Shown: piece by piece, positions 1 through 5,213 of the stretch
Layout: each line of letters begins with the position of its first letter
Numbering within the stretch: position 1 is the first letter of the stretch
DNA from: Desulfobulbaceae bacterium UBA5611
Lineage (GTDB): Bacteria > Desulfobacterota > Desulfobulbia > Desulfobulbales > Desulfocapsaceae
Direction: 5' to 3'
Assembly (NCBI GenBank): GCA_002424635.1
Contig: DIKT01000026.1
Span: 121,052-126,264, forward strand
DNA length: 5,213 bases
The notes under the pieces: generated by a model
The model's input: the letters and a program-made list of their open reading frames with translations, nothing else
Databases searched by the model: none
Told to the model about the DNA's origin: nothing
Translations under genes and position numbers: made by a program

Positions 1-447
1 GGCATCGCGCCGGTAGCGGCCATGCTCGAGCTTGGAATTAAGGTGGGTCTGGGGACTGACGGCTGCGCCAGCAACAATAGTATTGATATGTTCCGGGAGA
101 TGAATCTGCTCAGTAACATCCTGCAGCTCAACCACCAGACCACTTCCCTGCCGGCCGGACAGGCCTTACGATGTGCCACCATTAATAACGCGGCACTACT
201 GGGACTGGGCAAAACCGGGCAGCTGGCCATAGGCTATAAAGCCGATCTCATCCTGCTTGCTGTGCAGCCGCACCTGAGCCCTGGCGAGCAGCTTCTTGTG
301 GCGGCCGCCACAGGCGCCGCTGTCCATAGCGTCATTATTGATGGCCGTCTGATCATGCACGAGAGAAAGATATTGAGCTTCGATCTGGAGGATACGATGC
401 GGGAAGTGCGCAGATTGGCCGGACAATTAGCAGGCTCCCGGCACTGA
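1..447 (+). CDS. mtaD: 5'-methylthioadenosine/S-adenosylhomocysteine deaminase family amidohydrolase, C-terminal part (5' end outside window)
   Basis: The frame is open from base 1 to a TGA at 445-447, giving 148 residues, roughly the last third of a family normally about 430 residues long. The visible motif GLGTDGCASNN (residues 16-26) followed by DMFREM is the hallmark of MTA/SAH deaminases and related chlorohydrolase-type amidohydrolases; its Asp20 is the last metal ligand of the barrel. GYKADLILL (residues 78-86) and VIIDGRLIMHERK (111-123) are the usual return to the small beta-sandwich domain. The enzyme is cytoplasmic and deaminates MTA or SAH to the inosine forms. MTA is released in spermidine synthesis, which fits the polyamine genes alongside. 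The ATG at 22 is internal to the domain and is not the start. Other deaminases of this superfamily (for example the SsnA/guanine deaminase type) cannot be excluded, because the N-terminal HxH motif is outside the window. Confidence 0.88.
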   Translation, partial: GIAPVAAMLELGIKVGLGTDGCASNNSIDMFREMNLLSNILQLNHQTTSLPAGQALRCATINNAALLGLGKTGQLAIGYKADLILLAVQPHLSPGEQLLVAAATGAAVHSVIIDGRLIMHERKILSFDLEDTMREVRRLAGQLAGSRH

Positions 448-512
448 GCCGACAACCTGGGCGGGATGGGGCAGCTAAAACAGCGGCAGGAAGAGAGCCT
501 GCAATCCGGGAT

Positions 513-541
513 TTTCTGATCTCAGCCGGCATGATCAGAAA
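513..541. terminator. Inverted repeat between convergent genes, possible shared terminator
   Basis: TTTCTGATC (513-521) and GATCAGAAA (533-541) are a perfect 9-bp inverted repeat with an 11-nt loop. It lies between the stop of the plus-strand deaminase (447) and the stop of the minus-strand lipoprotein gene (561), where a bidirectional terminator is expected. Neither side has a proper run of T, so intrinsic termination would be weak. A smaller hairpin (GCAGG 486-490 with CCTGC 498-502) lies nearer the deaminase stop. The rest of the 113-nt gap shows nothing recognisable. Confidence 0.4.
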
Positions 542-560
542 TTAAGATCAGGCGCTCTTC

Positions 561-896
561 TTAACGGGGATTTTCATAGAAAACATAAGAAGTTGAATAA
601 TCACTGAATTCAAAATATACCTTTTTTTCAGCCGGATCGACGATACCGTTCATATTCTCATCAAGGACACCGTAACCAAAACGATAAGGACGATCCTGCT
701 TGCCATCGGTGGATGAGGCCGTAGAGAGTTTATCAATCTTGATAAACCGGCGGACCAGTTTTTCGCCGGCATAGACCTCAAGCACACCATTGGTGCCTGT
801 CCAATTCTGGACGGCCCGCCCGAATTTATTCTGCGTCTCCTGGGTACAACCGCCCAGCAGGAACAGGGCCGTGATAATACAAAATGCCATTCTCAT
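561..896 (-). CDS. Small predicted lipoprotein of unknown function with an EF-hand-like acidic loop
   Basis: The product has 111 residues and I do not recognise its family. The N-terminus is a lipoprotein signal: Arg2, a hydrophobic stretch at 4-14 and the lipobox LGGC with Cys17 as the lipidated residue. The residue after Cys is Thr, not Asp, so outer-membrane sorting is plausible. The mature part of about 95 residues is polar, with short beta-rich stretches (VLEVYAGEKLVRRF; KKVYFEFSDYSTSYVFY). DENMNGIVDPAE at 79-90 fits the pattern DxNxNGxxDxxE of a calcium-binding EF-hand or dockerin-type loop. A weak AAGAGA lies 8 nt before the ATG at 896; the Met at residue 3 is an alternative start. It follows the speB-like gene by 53 nt in the same direction, so cotranscription is possible. 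No functional link to polyamines can be read from the sequence. Confidence 0.8.
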   Translation of the reverse strand: MRMAFCIITALFLLGGCTQETQNKFGRAVQNWTGTNGVLEVYAGEKLVRRFIKIDKLSTASSTDGKQDRPYRFGYGVLDENMNGIVDPAEKKVYFEFSDYSTSYVFYENPR

Positions 897-949
897 TTTA
901 AATTCTCTTATGTAAGTATTTTTTTAAAAAATTATTGCCGGCCTATTGG
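897..949. other. Very AT-rich 53-nt spacer between the speB-like gene and the lipoprotein gene
   Basis: The spacer contains TTTTTTAAAAAA (920-931), a 12-bp palindrome of a T run and an A run, preceded along the minus strand by the GC-rich palindrome GCCGGC next to the speB-like stop. GC-rich bases followed by T residues could give weak termination, and the A/T tract could act as a promoter upstream element, but I see no clear -35/-10 pair. Whether the lipoprotein gene has its own promoter is unresolved. Confidence 0.3.
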
Positions 950-1795
950 TTAGCGAGAAAATATCATACTCAATACCCGGTAAATGAGTTTCGCCGCCAG
1001 AAAATCAGCGGCCGGATAGTGTGGCTGCGGCACCAGACCGATTACATCGAGGCCGACAATCCTTTTTTCACTAGCCACCTGGCGAATAAGTCTGGTGAGC
1101 ATATACCAGTCGATACCGCCCGGTTCCGGTCTTTCCACCGAGGGCATATAAGAGGGATCAAGCACATCAAGATCAATGGTGATATAGACGGTATCGGTTA
1201 GCATATCGAGGGCATCACCTGCGGCATTGACTCCGTGCTGCTGCAGATCACGGGCAAAGACCATCCGATCGAGATCCACCTTACGCCGCTCTTCTTTATC
1301 CATACTGCGGATACCAATTTGCACGGCATCACAGATCTCATGCACCCGCGACATGACTGACGAGTTGCCATAACCGGCCTCATCATCAATGGGGCGCAGA
1401 TCGGCATGGGCATCGAAGTGGATGACACTGAGGTCGCCGTGCCGTTCCATCGCCGCCTGGATCAGGCCGATACTGACCAGATGTTTGCCGCCCAGTCCCA
1501 CCACCAGCTTGCCGTCGCGAAAAAGGGGGACCGCCTGCTGCCGCACTTCGTCAATCATATCAATCGGATTATTGCGGGATGGCAGCGATGGGGCGGTATA
1601 TATGCCCTGGCGATAAACCTCAAGATTGGTTTCAAGATCAAACAAGGTCAGCCGGGTGGAAGCGGTCAAGATGGCCTGCGGCCCCAGATCTGAGCCCTTG
1701 AGCACGGTTGCGGTCCCATCATAGGGGATGGGCAGGACGGCAATTTTAGAAGCTTTGTAGTCGCTATATTGTTTAGGAAGAGCAGCAAAATTCAT
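950..1795 (-). CDS. speB: SpeB-like ureohydrolase (agmatinase/arginase family) with divergent substrate-site residues
   Basis: Residues are numbered from the upstream ATG at 1816 (288 residues). The arginase-family metal ligands are all present: His112 in LGGKH, Asp135/His137/Asp139 in FDAHADLR, and Asp215/Asp217 in TIDLDVLD. The fold is a cytoplasmic di-manganese hydrolase; agmatinases convert agmatine to putrescine and urea, and putrescine fits the adjacent pot operon. Several normally conserved active-site positions differ: GGDH or GGEH is GGKH, the His of the SHxxxM-type motif is Asn151, the GTGTP segment is SVERP (226-230), and the Glu of DVVE is Gly260. Substrate is therefore uncertain. 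I prefer the ATG at 1795 (281 residues, beginning MNFAALP) because GGTGA lies 5 nt upstream and family members usually begin close to this point; the ATG at 1816 has no ribosome binding site at usable spacing. The stop is TAA at 950-952. Confidence 0.85.
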   Translation of the reverse strand: MNFAALPKQYSDYKASKIAVLPIPYDGTATVLKGSDLGPQAILTASTRLTLFDLETNLEVYRQGIYTAPSLPSRNNPIDMIDEVRQQAVPLFRDGKLVVGLGGKHLVSIGLIQAAMERHGDLSVIHFDAHADLRPIDDEAGYGNSSVMSRVHEICDAVQIGIRSMDKEERRKVDLDRMVFARDLQQHGVNAAGDALDMLTDTVYITIDLDVLDPSYMPSVERPEPGGIDWYMLTRLIRQVASEKRIVGLDVIGLVPQPHYPAADFLAAKLIYRVLSMIFSR

Positions 1796-1800
1796 TGGAG

Positions 1801-1805
1801 TCACC
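1801..1805 (-). promoter_or_regulatory. Ribosome binding site deciding the speB-like start
   Basis: The minus strand reads GGTGA, then 5 nt, then the ATG at 1795. GGTGA matches the 3' part of the extended Shine-Dalgarno consensus GGAGGTGA. The alternative ATG at 1816 has its nearest purine-rich stretch (CAGGGTAAG) more than 12 nt away, too far to be usual. Confidence 0.5.
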
Positions 1806-1869
1806 AACAGTGCCATGAAAACGACAGCTTACCCTGCCGCAGGTTTGTTATCTCTCACACCTTGCCCTC

Positions 1870-1916
1870 AAAAAAAACCAGGAACCGGAGTTATCAATCG
1901 AACAGAACCGTTTCCT
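1870..1916 (-). terminator. Intrinsic terminator in the potD-speB gap (attenuator or end of the pot transcript)
   Basis: Read on the minus strand, AGGAAACGG (1916-1908) pairs with CCGGTTCCT (1888-1880) in 8 of 9 positions with one A-G mismatch. The loop is 19 nt, with GTT/AAC able to close a little more of it. After GG comes an unbroken run of eight T (1877-1870). This is the best intrinsic terminator in the window. It lies about 160 nt past the potD stop and 53 nt (or 74 nt, by start choice) before the speB-like gene. It may end the potABCD transcript, or act inside the speB leader if the promoter at 1931-1960 is used. Confidence 0.65.
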
Positions 1917-1930
1917 ATAATTTTCATTCT

Positions 1931-1960
1931 ATAATACACTTTAAATGATAGCTATCGCAA
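1931..1960 (-). promoter_or_regulatory. Candidate sigma-70 promoter for the speB-like gene, with a palindrome in the spacer
   Basis: On the minus strand TTGCGA (1960-1955; 4 of 6 to the -35 consensus) is followed after 18 nt by TATTAT (1936-1931; 5 of 6 to the -10 consensus) in an AT-rich stretch. Transcription would begin near 1924, giving a leader of about 110-130 nt that passes through the terminator at 1916-1870. The perfect 10-bp palindrome GATAGCTATC (1956-1947) lies between the two boxes, where a repressor could bind. Nothing experimental supports this; AT-rich gaps often hold such matches. Confidence 0.4.
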
Positions 1961-2017
1961 GAAAGCATATTATGCCGACCCAAATAAAACCAATAAAGAT
2001 CGTTTGTTACAATATAT

Positions 2018-2059
2018 GGTGGCCGCCCTTGGCAATTTAACCATCTCTACCCGGCCACC
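2018..2059. repeat. 8-bp GC-rich inverted repeat downstream of potD
   Basis: GGTGGCCG (2018-2025) and CGGCCACC (2052-2059) are exact reverse complements with a 26-nt spacer. The repeat starts 14 nt after the potD stop on the minus strand, where a transcript-end structure is expected. No T run follows on the minus strand, so by itself it is more likely a 3'-end stabilising hairpin or processing site than an intrinsic terminator. Confidence 0.35.
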
Positions 2060-2073
2060 CTCAACGCCGGCCG

Positions 2074-3132
2074 CTATTGCAACTTAATCTCGGTCCACAG
2101 GGTATTTTTCAGTCGCCGCACCTTGGCATTGGTGGCCTCCAGGGTCTCCAGGGTCGCCAGAGTCTGCTGATCAGGGAAAATGGCGGTCAACTCTTTAAGA
2201 TCAGCATTGATAAAGGGTAAAGCCGCCTTATTAGGATTGCCGGCCCCCACATCATTGCTGAGTCCGGCGGCATTCTTGCCGTCCAGCAGAAAATCAATAA
2301 ACAGATGGGCCAGTTTTTTATTCCTGGCCGCCTGGGGGATGACCATATTGTCCAAGGCCAGTATGGCCCCTTCCTTTGGCAGAATAAAATTAACCATAAA
2401 ATTCCGTTTAGCGGCCAGGGCGTCATTGCGGGCCTGGACCATATCACTGGAGTAACCATGGGCCACCCAGATATTGCCGACCGTTAACTCCTTGATATAG
2501 CTTGAAGAATTAAAAGCGGCCCAATACGGTTTGGCCTTGATGATCACGGCCTGGGCCTCACGCAGATGTTTCTCATCCACATCATTAACCGAATAGCCCA
2601 GGTATTTGAGGGCGGCGCCGAACAACTCATCGGCATCATCCATGACCGTCACCTTACCCTTGATTTTGGCCAGCACCGCAGGATCAAAGATCACGGCCCA
2701 GCTGGTGGGCTCAATGCCCTGTTCTTTTAAGCGCTGTTCATTAAATCCGATCAGGGTGGTGGTATAGGCATAGGGCAGAGAATAGATATTACCGGGATCA
2801 TAGCTGCGATTGAGAAAAGCAGGATCGAGATTTTTGAGATTAGCCAGCGCTCCTTTGTCGAGTTTTTCCAGAAAGCCCTGTTGAATCAGGGCCTGAACGG
2901 CGTTCTGGGTGGGGATGACCAGATCATAGCCACTGGCCCCGGCCAGGAGTTTGGCCATCATCTCTTCGGTGCCGGAATAATAATCCTGGACCACTTTGCA
3001 GTTATAAGTCTGTTCAAAATCGGCAACCACATCTGTTGAGATATAGTCATTCCAGTTGAACATATGCAGCTCTTCGACAGCCCAGACCGGAGACGCCAGC
3101 AACAGCAGCAGTAAAAACAGTATCTTTTTCAT
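2074..3132 (-). CDS. potD: Periplasmic putrescine/spermidine-binding protein of the ABC importer (PotD/PotF family)
   Basis: The product has 352 residues, typical of the family. A signal peptide (KK at 2-3, a run of Leu, then SPVWA) should be cleaved after Ala18. The mature start FNWNDYI (25-31), YDLVIPT (69-75) and MDDADELF (164-171) are family blocks. The C-terminal half (FNSSSYIKEL, IPKEGA-like LPKEGA, NPNKAA, VRRLKNTLWTEIK) follows E. coli PotF more closely than PotD. Acidic residues expected to hold the amines are kept (Asp166, Glu169, Asp230, Asp261), with Trp27 and Tyr30. Some aromatic pocket positions are small or changed: Tyr227, Ala259, and Ala297 (by alignment from memory). It delivers polyamine to PotB/PotC. 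AGAGGA lies 7 nt before the ATG; the gene follows potC by 26 nt. Putrescine preference is likelier than spermidine but not certain. Confidence 0.92.
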   Translation of the reverse strand: MKKILFLLLLLLASPVWAVEELHMFNWNDYISTDVVADFEQTYNCKVVQDYYSGTEEMMAKLLAGASGYDLVIPTQNAVQALIQQGFLEKLDKGALANLKNLDPAFLNRSYDPGNIYSLPYAYTTTLIGFNEQRLKEQGIEPTSWAVIFDPAVLAKIKGKVTVMDDADELFGAALKYLGYSVNDVDEKHLREAQAVIIKAKPYWAAFNSSSYIKELTVGNIWVAHGYSSDMVQARNDALAAKRNFMVNFILPKEGAILALDNMVIPQAARNKKLAHLFIDFLLDGKNAAGLSNDVGAGNPNKAALPFINADLKELTAIFPDQQTLATLETLEATNAKVRRLKNTLWTEIKLQ

Positions 3133-3158
3133 GTCAGCTTCCTCTTTATTTATTTGAT

Positions 3159-3935
3159 TTATTTGCCACCAAAAAAAGTGGGGGATAACCTGGAAGTTAA
3201 AATAATCACGACCAGGGTCAACAGCATCAACAAAGTCGAGACGGCGTTGACCTCAGGAGTCACGGCAATCTTGACCATGGAATAGATCTGCAGCGGCAGG
3301 GTCGAGCTGCCGACGCCGGCCGTAAAAAAGGTGATGACAAAATCATCAATTGACAGGGTAAAGGCCATCAGGCCGCCGGCCAGGATGCCGGGCAGCAGCA
3401 GCGGCAAGGTAATCTCGCGGAAAGAACGCCAGGGCGTGGCCCCGAGATCACGAGCAGCCTCAATCAGGGCCGGATCCATATGTGACATCCGGGCCTGCAC
3501 CGCCAGGGCCACGAAGCCGATGGAAAAGGTAATATGGGCCAGCATGACGGAGACCAGACCAAGGGTCATATTCATCATAATAAACAGCACCAGCAGACTG
3601 ACCCCCATCAGGATCTCCGGCATGGCAATAGGAGCCAGGACCAGCAAAGGCAGGAGGCGCAAGCGATATTGATGCATGGCGATACCGGCCAGCGTGCCCA
3701 GCAAAGTAGCAACAATGGCGCTGACCGTCGCAATTATCAGCGAGTTCATGGCCGCAGTCAGCATCTGCTTATTGTGAAAAAGCTTACCGTACCACTTCCA
3801 GGTAAAGCCGACCCATTCGGCATTTAATCTCGAATCATTGAAAGAAAAGAGCACCACAATCAGCAGCGGCAGATAGAGAAAAAGATAGACCAAAGCGGCG
3901 CTGAGCCGCAATAACAGACTTTTTCTGGCCATCAT
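3159..3935 (-). CDS. potC: Polyamine ABC transporter permease PotC
   Basis: The product has 258 residues with six predicted membrane segments (roughly 12-31, 65-87, 95-120, 126-147, 178-198 and 231-247), close to the 264 residues of E. coli PotC. The cytoplasmic EAA loop, which docks on the PotA ATPase, is clear: EAARDLGATPWRSF begins at 159 and runs into the EITLPLLLPG segment ending at 183. SIDDFVITFF (195-204) is a typical PotC/PotI block. It pairs with PotB as the inner-membrane channel. The first ATG overlaps the potB stop by one base (TGATG). The next codon is also ATG (3932), and AGAGG is 3 nt from the first but 6 nt from the second, so translation may begin at the second Met. It is translationally coupled to potB. 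Confidence 0.93.
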   Translation of the reverse strand: MMARKSLLLRLSAALVYLFLYLPLLIVVLFSFNDSRLNAEWVGFTWKWYGKLFHNKQMLTAAMNSLIIATVSAIVATLLGTLAGIAMHQYRLRLLPLLVLAPIAMPEILMGVSLLVLFIMMNMTLGLVSVMLAHITFSIGFVALAVQARMSHMDPALIEAARDLGATPWRSFREITLPLLLPGILAGGLMAFTLSIDDFVITFFTAGVGSSTLPLQIYSMVKIAVTPEVNAVSTLLMLLTLVVIILTSRLSPTFFGGK

Positions 3936-4825
3936 CAGCCTCTGCCCTTACGGCCTTGACCAAGGCGGACACCAAGCAGGACGACGGCCACGGCAGTCGC
4001 GGTCAGCACCATGGAGAGGACACTGCCGAAAGGCCAGTCCCGGGACTCCATGAATTGCTGCTTGATGACATTGCCTATCATGATGCCGGTGGTGCCGCCA
4101 AGAAGATCAGGGACCGCAAACATGCCCAGCACCGGTATAAAGACCAGAATCGACCCGGCGGTGATCCCCGGCAGGGCCAGCGGCCAGGTGATCAGCCAGA
4201 AGCGCCGCCATTGGCCGGCCCCCAGATCCTGGGCGGCATCGAGCAGGGCCGGGTCATGCTTTTCCAGATTGGCATACAGGGGCAGCACCATAAAGGGCAG
4301 ATGAACATAGACCAGACAGACAATCACCGCTGTCGGACTGTACATCAGGGTAATTGGCCCCGCCCCGACCAGATCCAGGAGGGCGTTGATCATCCTGGTC
4401 AGGGCTCCGACCGGACTGAAGATGATCATCCAGGCATAGATGCGGACCAGAAAATTACTCCAGAACGGCAGGATCACCAGCAGCAGCAGCAGATCTCGAT
4501 ACCGGTGACCGCTGCGGGCAATCACCAGGGCCAGCGGAAAGGCCATGACCAGGCAGAGCACCGTCGTGATCACGGCATAACTTATTGATTTGGCGAACAG
4601 ACGCAGATAGATATCCGTCCCGACCAGACGCTGCCAGTTTTCCAAGGTCAGCTCCAGGCTCAGGCGGCCGTGCTCGTGCAGATACCAGGGCGCCAGTCCG
4701 CCATACTCACCGGCATAGCGAAATGAGGCAAAGAGCATGATAAAGGTGGGCACCGCAAAGAAGACCAGCAGATAGGTCAGCGGCGGCAGAGAGAGCAGAT
4801 ATTTAGACCAGGCCTTGCCCTGCAT
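3935..4825 (-). CDS. potB: Polyamine ABC transporter permease PotB (PotH-like)
   Basis: From the ATG at 4825 the product has 296 residues, between E. coli PotB (275) and PotH (317). Six membrane segments are visible at about 15-34, 80-103, 112-135, 163-184, 221-240 and 268-287. The cytoplasmic EAA-type loop is LLDAAQDLGAGQWRRFW (194-210), running into ITWPLALPG; the first position of the EAA motif is Asp instead of Glu. LPFWSNFLVRIYAW (119-132) is a strongly conserved PotB/PotH block. The frame is open further up to an ATG at 4894, but that start would overlap potA by 65 nt and add a non-hydrophobic Arg-rich extension. The chosen ATG follows the potA stop by 4 nt and has AGGA 8 nt upstream. 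It forms the channel with PotC. Confidence 0.93.
   Translation of the reverse strand: MQGKAWSKYLLSLPPLTYLLVFFAVPTFIMLFASFRYAGEYGGLAPWYLHEHGRLSLELTLENWQRLVGTDIYLRLFAKSISYAVITTVLCLVMAFPLALVIARSGHRYRDLLLLLVILPFWSNFLVRIYAWMIIFSPVGALTRMINALLDLVGAGPITLMYSPTAVIVCLVYVHLPFMVLPLYANLEKHDPALLDAAQDLGAGQWRRFWLITWPLALPGITAGSILVFIPVLGMFAVPDLLGGTTGIMIGNVIKQQFMESRDWPFGSVLSMVLTATAVAVVLLGVRLGQGRKGRG
3939..3943 (-). promoter_or_regulatory. Ribosome binding site of potC inside the potB 3' end
   Basis: AGAGG on the minus strand is 3 nt from the ATG at 3935 and 6 nt from the ATG at 3932. The spacing favours the second Met. It is embedded in the last codons of potB, which supports translational coupling. Confidence 0.5.
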
Positions 4826-4829
4826 GACT

Positions 4830-5213
4830 TCAATCCTGTACCAGATGACCGGCATCGCATGACCAGGCGACCTCGACCTGATCACCGACCTCAAAGAAGC
4901 CGGTTCGCCCGGAGGCCGAATTGGCCAGCAGGGTCTCCAGCTGGATGCCGTTAGCCAGGGTGATAATATAAACGGTCACATCACCCAGATAAAGCATATC
5001 ATGCACATGCCCGCTAAAATGAGATTCATCATCTCCAGGACTGACGGTGGCGGCGACCCGAATCTTTTCGGGGCGCAAGGTCAAAGCGCAAGGGCTGCCG
5101 ACAACAAATCCGCCCTCTGCCTTGCACACCTGCACTGGCCCCAGGCCATCGAGCTCCACGGTGACACAATCCCCCTGCTGGTCTCTGACCCGTCCTTCCA
5201 GCAGATTACATTT
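4830..5213 (-). CDS. potA: Polyamine ABC transporter ATP-binding protein PotA, C-terminal (TOBE) domain only; 5' end outside window
   Basis: The frame is open from the right edge of the window to a TGA at 4832-4830, giving 127 residues that begin KCNLLEGRV. This is the C-terminal regulatory part that follows the ATPase domain in PotA-type ABC proteins. The leading NLLEGRV corresponds to the first strand after the ATPase domain, and LRPEKIRVA (visible residues 46-54) is the classic TOBE-domain block of PotA and related importers. MLYLGDVTVYII and LETLLAN fit the later strands. The Walker and signature motifs are to the right of the window and cannot be checked. A GTG at 5159 is an internal Val, not a start. 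The protein would energise uptake from the cytoplasmic face by binding the EAA loops of PotB and PotC. potB starts 4 nt after the stop. A different CUT1/PotA-like ATPase is unlikely given the operon. Confidence 0.9.
   Translation of the reverse strand, partial: KCNLLEGRVRDQQGDCVTVELDGLGPVQVCKAEGGFVVGSPCALTLRPEKIRVAATVSPGDDESHFSGHVHDMLYLGDVTVYIITLANGIQLETLLANSASGRTGFFEVGDQVEVAWSCDAGHLVQD
4834..4837 (-). promoter_or_regulatory. Ribosome binding site deciding the potB start
   Basis: AGGA on the minus strand, inside the last codons of potA, is 8 nt before the ATG at 4825. It supports this ATG over the in-frame ATGs at 4894 and 4855. Confidence 0.5.

Noticed and set aside
1389..1693. Plus-strand open frames of 75 and 95 codons across the speB-like gene
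   Set aside because: Both are antisense to conserved metal-binding motifs of the ureohydrolase and show no features of their own.
1945..2040. A 31-codon plus-strand frame in the potD-speB gap, with TATAAT (1930-1935) just upstream
   Set aside because: The -10-like box is only about 10 nt from the ATG, there is no convincing -35 or ribosome binding site, and the peptide shows no signal or known motif. The same AT-rich bases are better explained as part of the minus-strand promoter region.
4478..4492. Five tandem CAG triplets
   Set aside because: They encode a run of Leu in a membrane segment of PotB (CTG codons on the minus strand) and need no explanation as a repeat element.
3956..4588. A 210-codon open frame on the plus strand across potB
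   Set aside because: It lies wholly antisense to a clear permease gene, is full of Gln, Asp, His and Gly as expected from reading the opposite strand of hydrophobic codons, and has no recognisable domain.
4826..4894. Upstream extension of potB to the ATG at 4894 (23 extra residues)
   Set aside because: It would overlap the end of potA by 65 nt, is Arg-rich and unlike a permease N-terminus. The ATG at 4825 has a ribosome binding site and normal spacing from potA.
5157..5159. GTG as a start for a short 109-codon gene at the right end
   Set aside because: The frame continues without a stop to the right edge and the upstream residues (NLLEGRV and onward) match the PotA C-terminal domain, so the GTG is an internal Val codon.

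Overview
The window is a compact polyamine-related locus on a bacterial chromosome. Genes are moderately GC-rich and the intergenic gaps are clearly AT-rich. The Gram-negative cell plan is supported by a periplasmic binding protein with a cleavable signal peptide and by a lipoprotein. Combining an MTA/SAH deaminase, a SpeB-like ureohydrolase and a potABCD operon would fit a delta-proteobacterial (Desulfobacterota-like) genome. That taxonomic guess is inference from gene content only and is weak.

Layout. Positions 1-447 (+) carry the C-terminal 148 residues of an amidohydrolase of the 5'-methylthioadenosine/S-adenosylhomocysteine deaminase family; its start lies to the left of the window. All other genes are on the minus strand, so they read from right to left. 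They are potA (C-terminal end only, 5213-4830), potB (4825-3935), potC (3935-3159), potD (3132-2074), a speB-like ureohydrolase (1795-950) and a small lipoprotein of unknown function (896-561). potA, potB, potC and potD are separated by only 4 nt, a 1-nt overlap and 26 nt, so they form one operon. The potD-speB gap (about 260-280 nt) holds an inverted repeat, a candidate sigma-70 promoter and a good intrinsic terminator, in that order along the minus strand. The amidohydrolase and the lipoprotein gene converge on a 113-nt gap with a 9-bp perfect inverted repeat.

How it fits together. PotA (ATPase), PotB and PotC (permeases) and PotD (binding protein, closer in sequence to E. coli PotF) form an ABC importer for putrescine or spermidine. 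The classical SpeB reaction turns agmatine into putrescine plus urea. MTA is the by-product of aminopropyl transfer in spermidine synthesis, and an MTA/SAH deaminase starts its salvage. Uptake, synthesis and by-product recycling of polyamines are therefore side by side.

The most interesting points are two. First, the SpeB-like protein keeps all six metal ligands but has lost several residues that normally handle the guanidinium substrate, so its annotation as agmatinase is doubtful. Second, its leader has a promoter followed closely by a terminator, which could be either an attenuator or simply the end of the pot transcript. I see no mobile elements, CRISPR arrays, tRNA or rRNA genes, and no entirely unknown multi-gene system.
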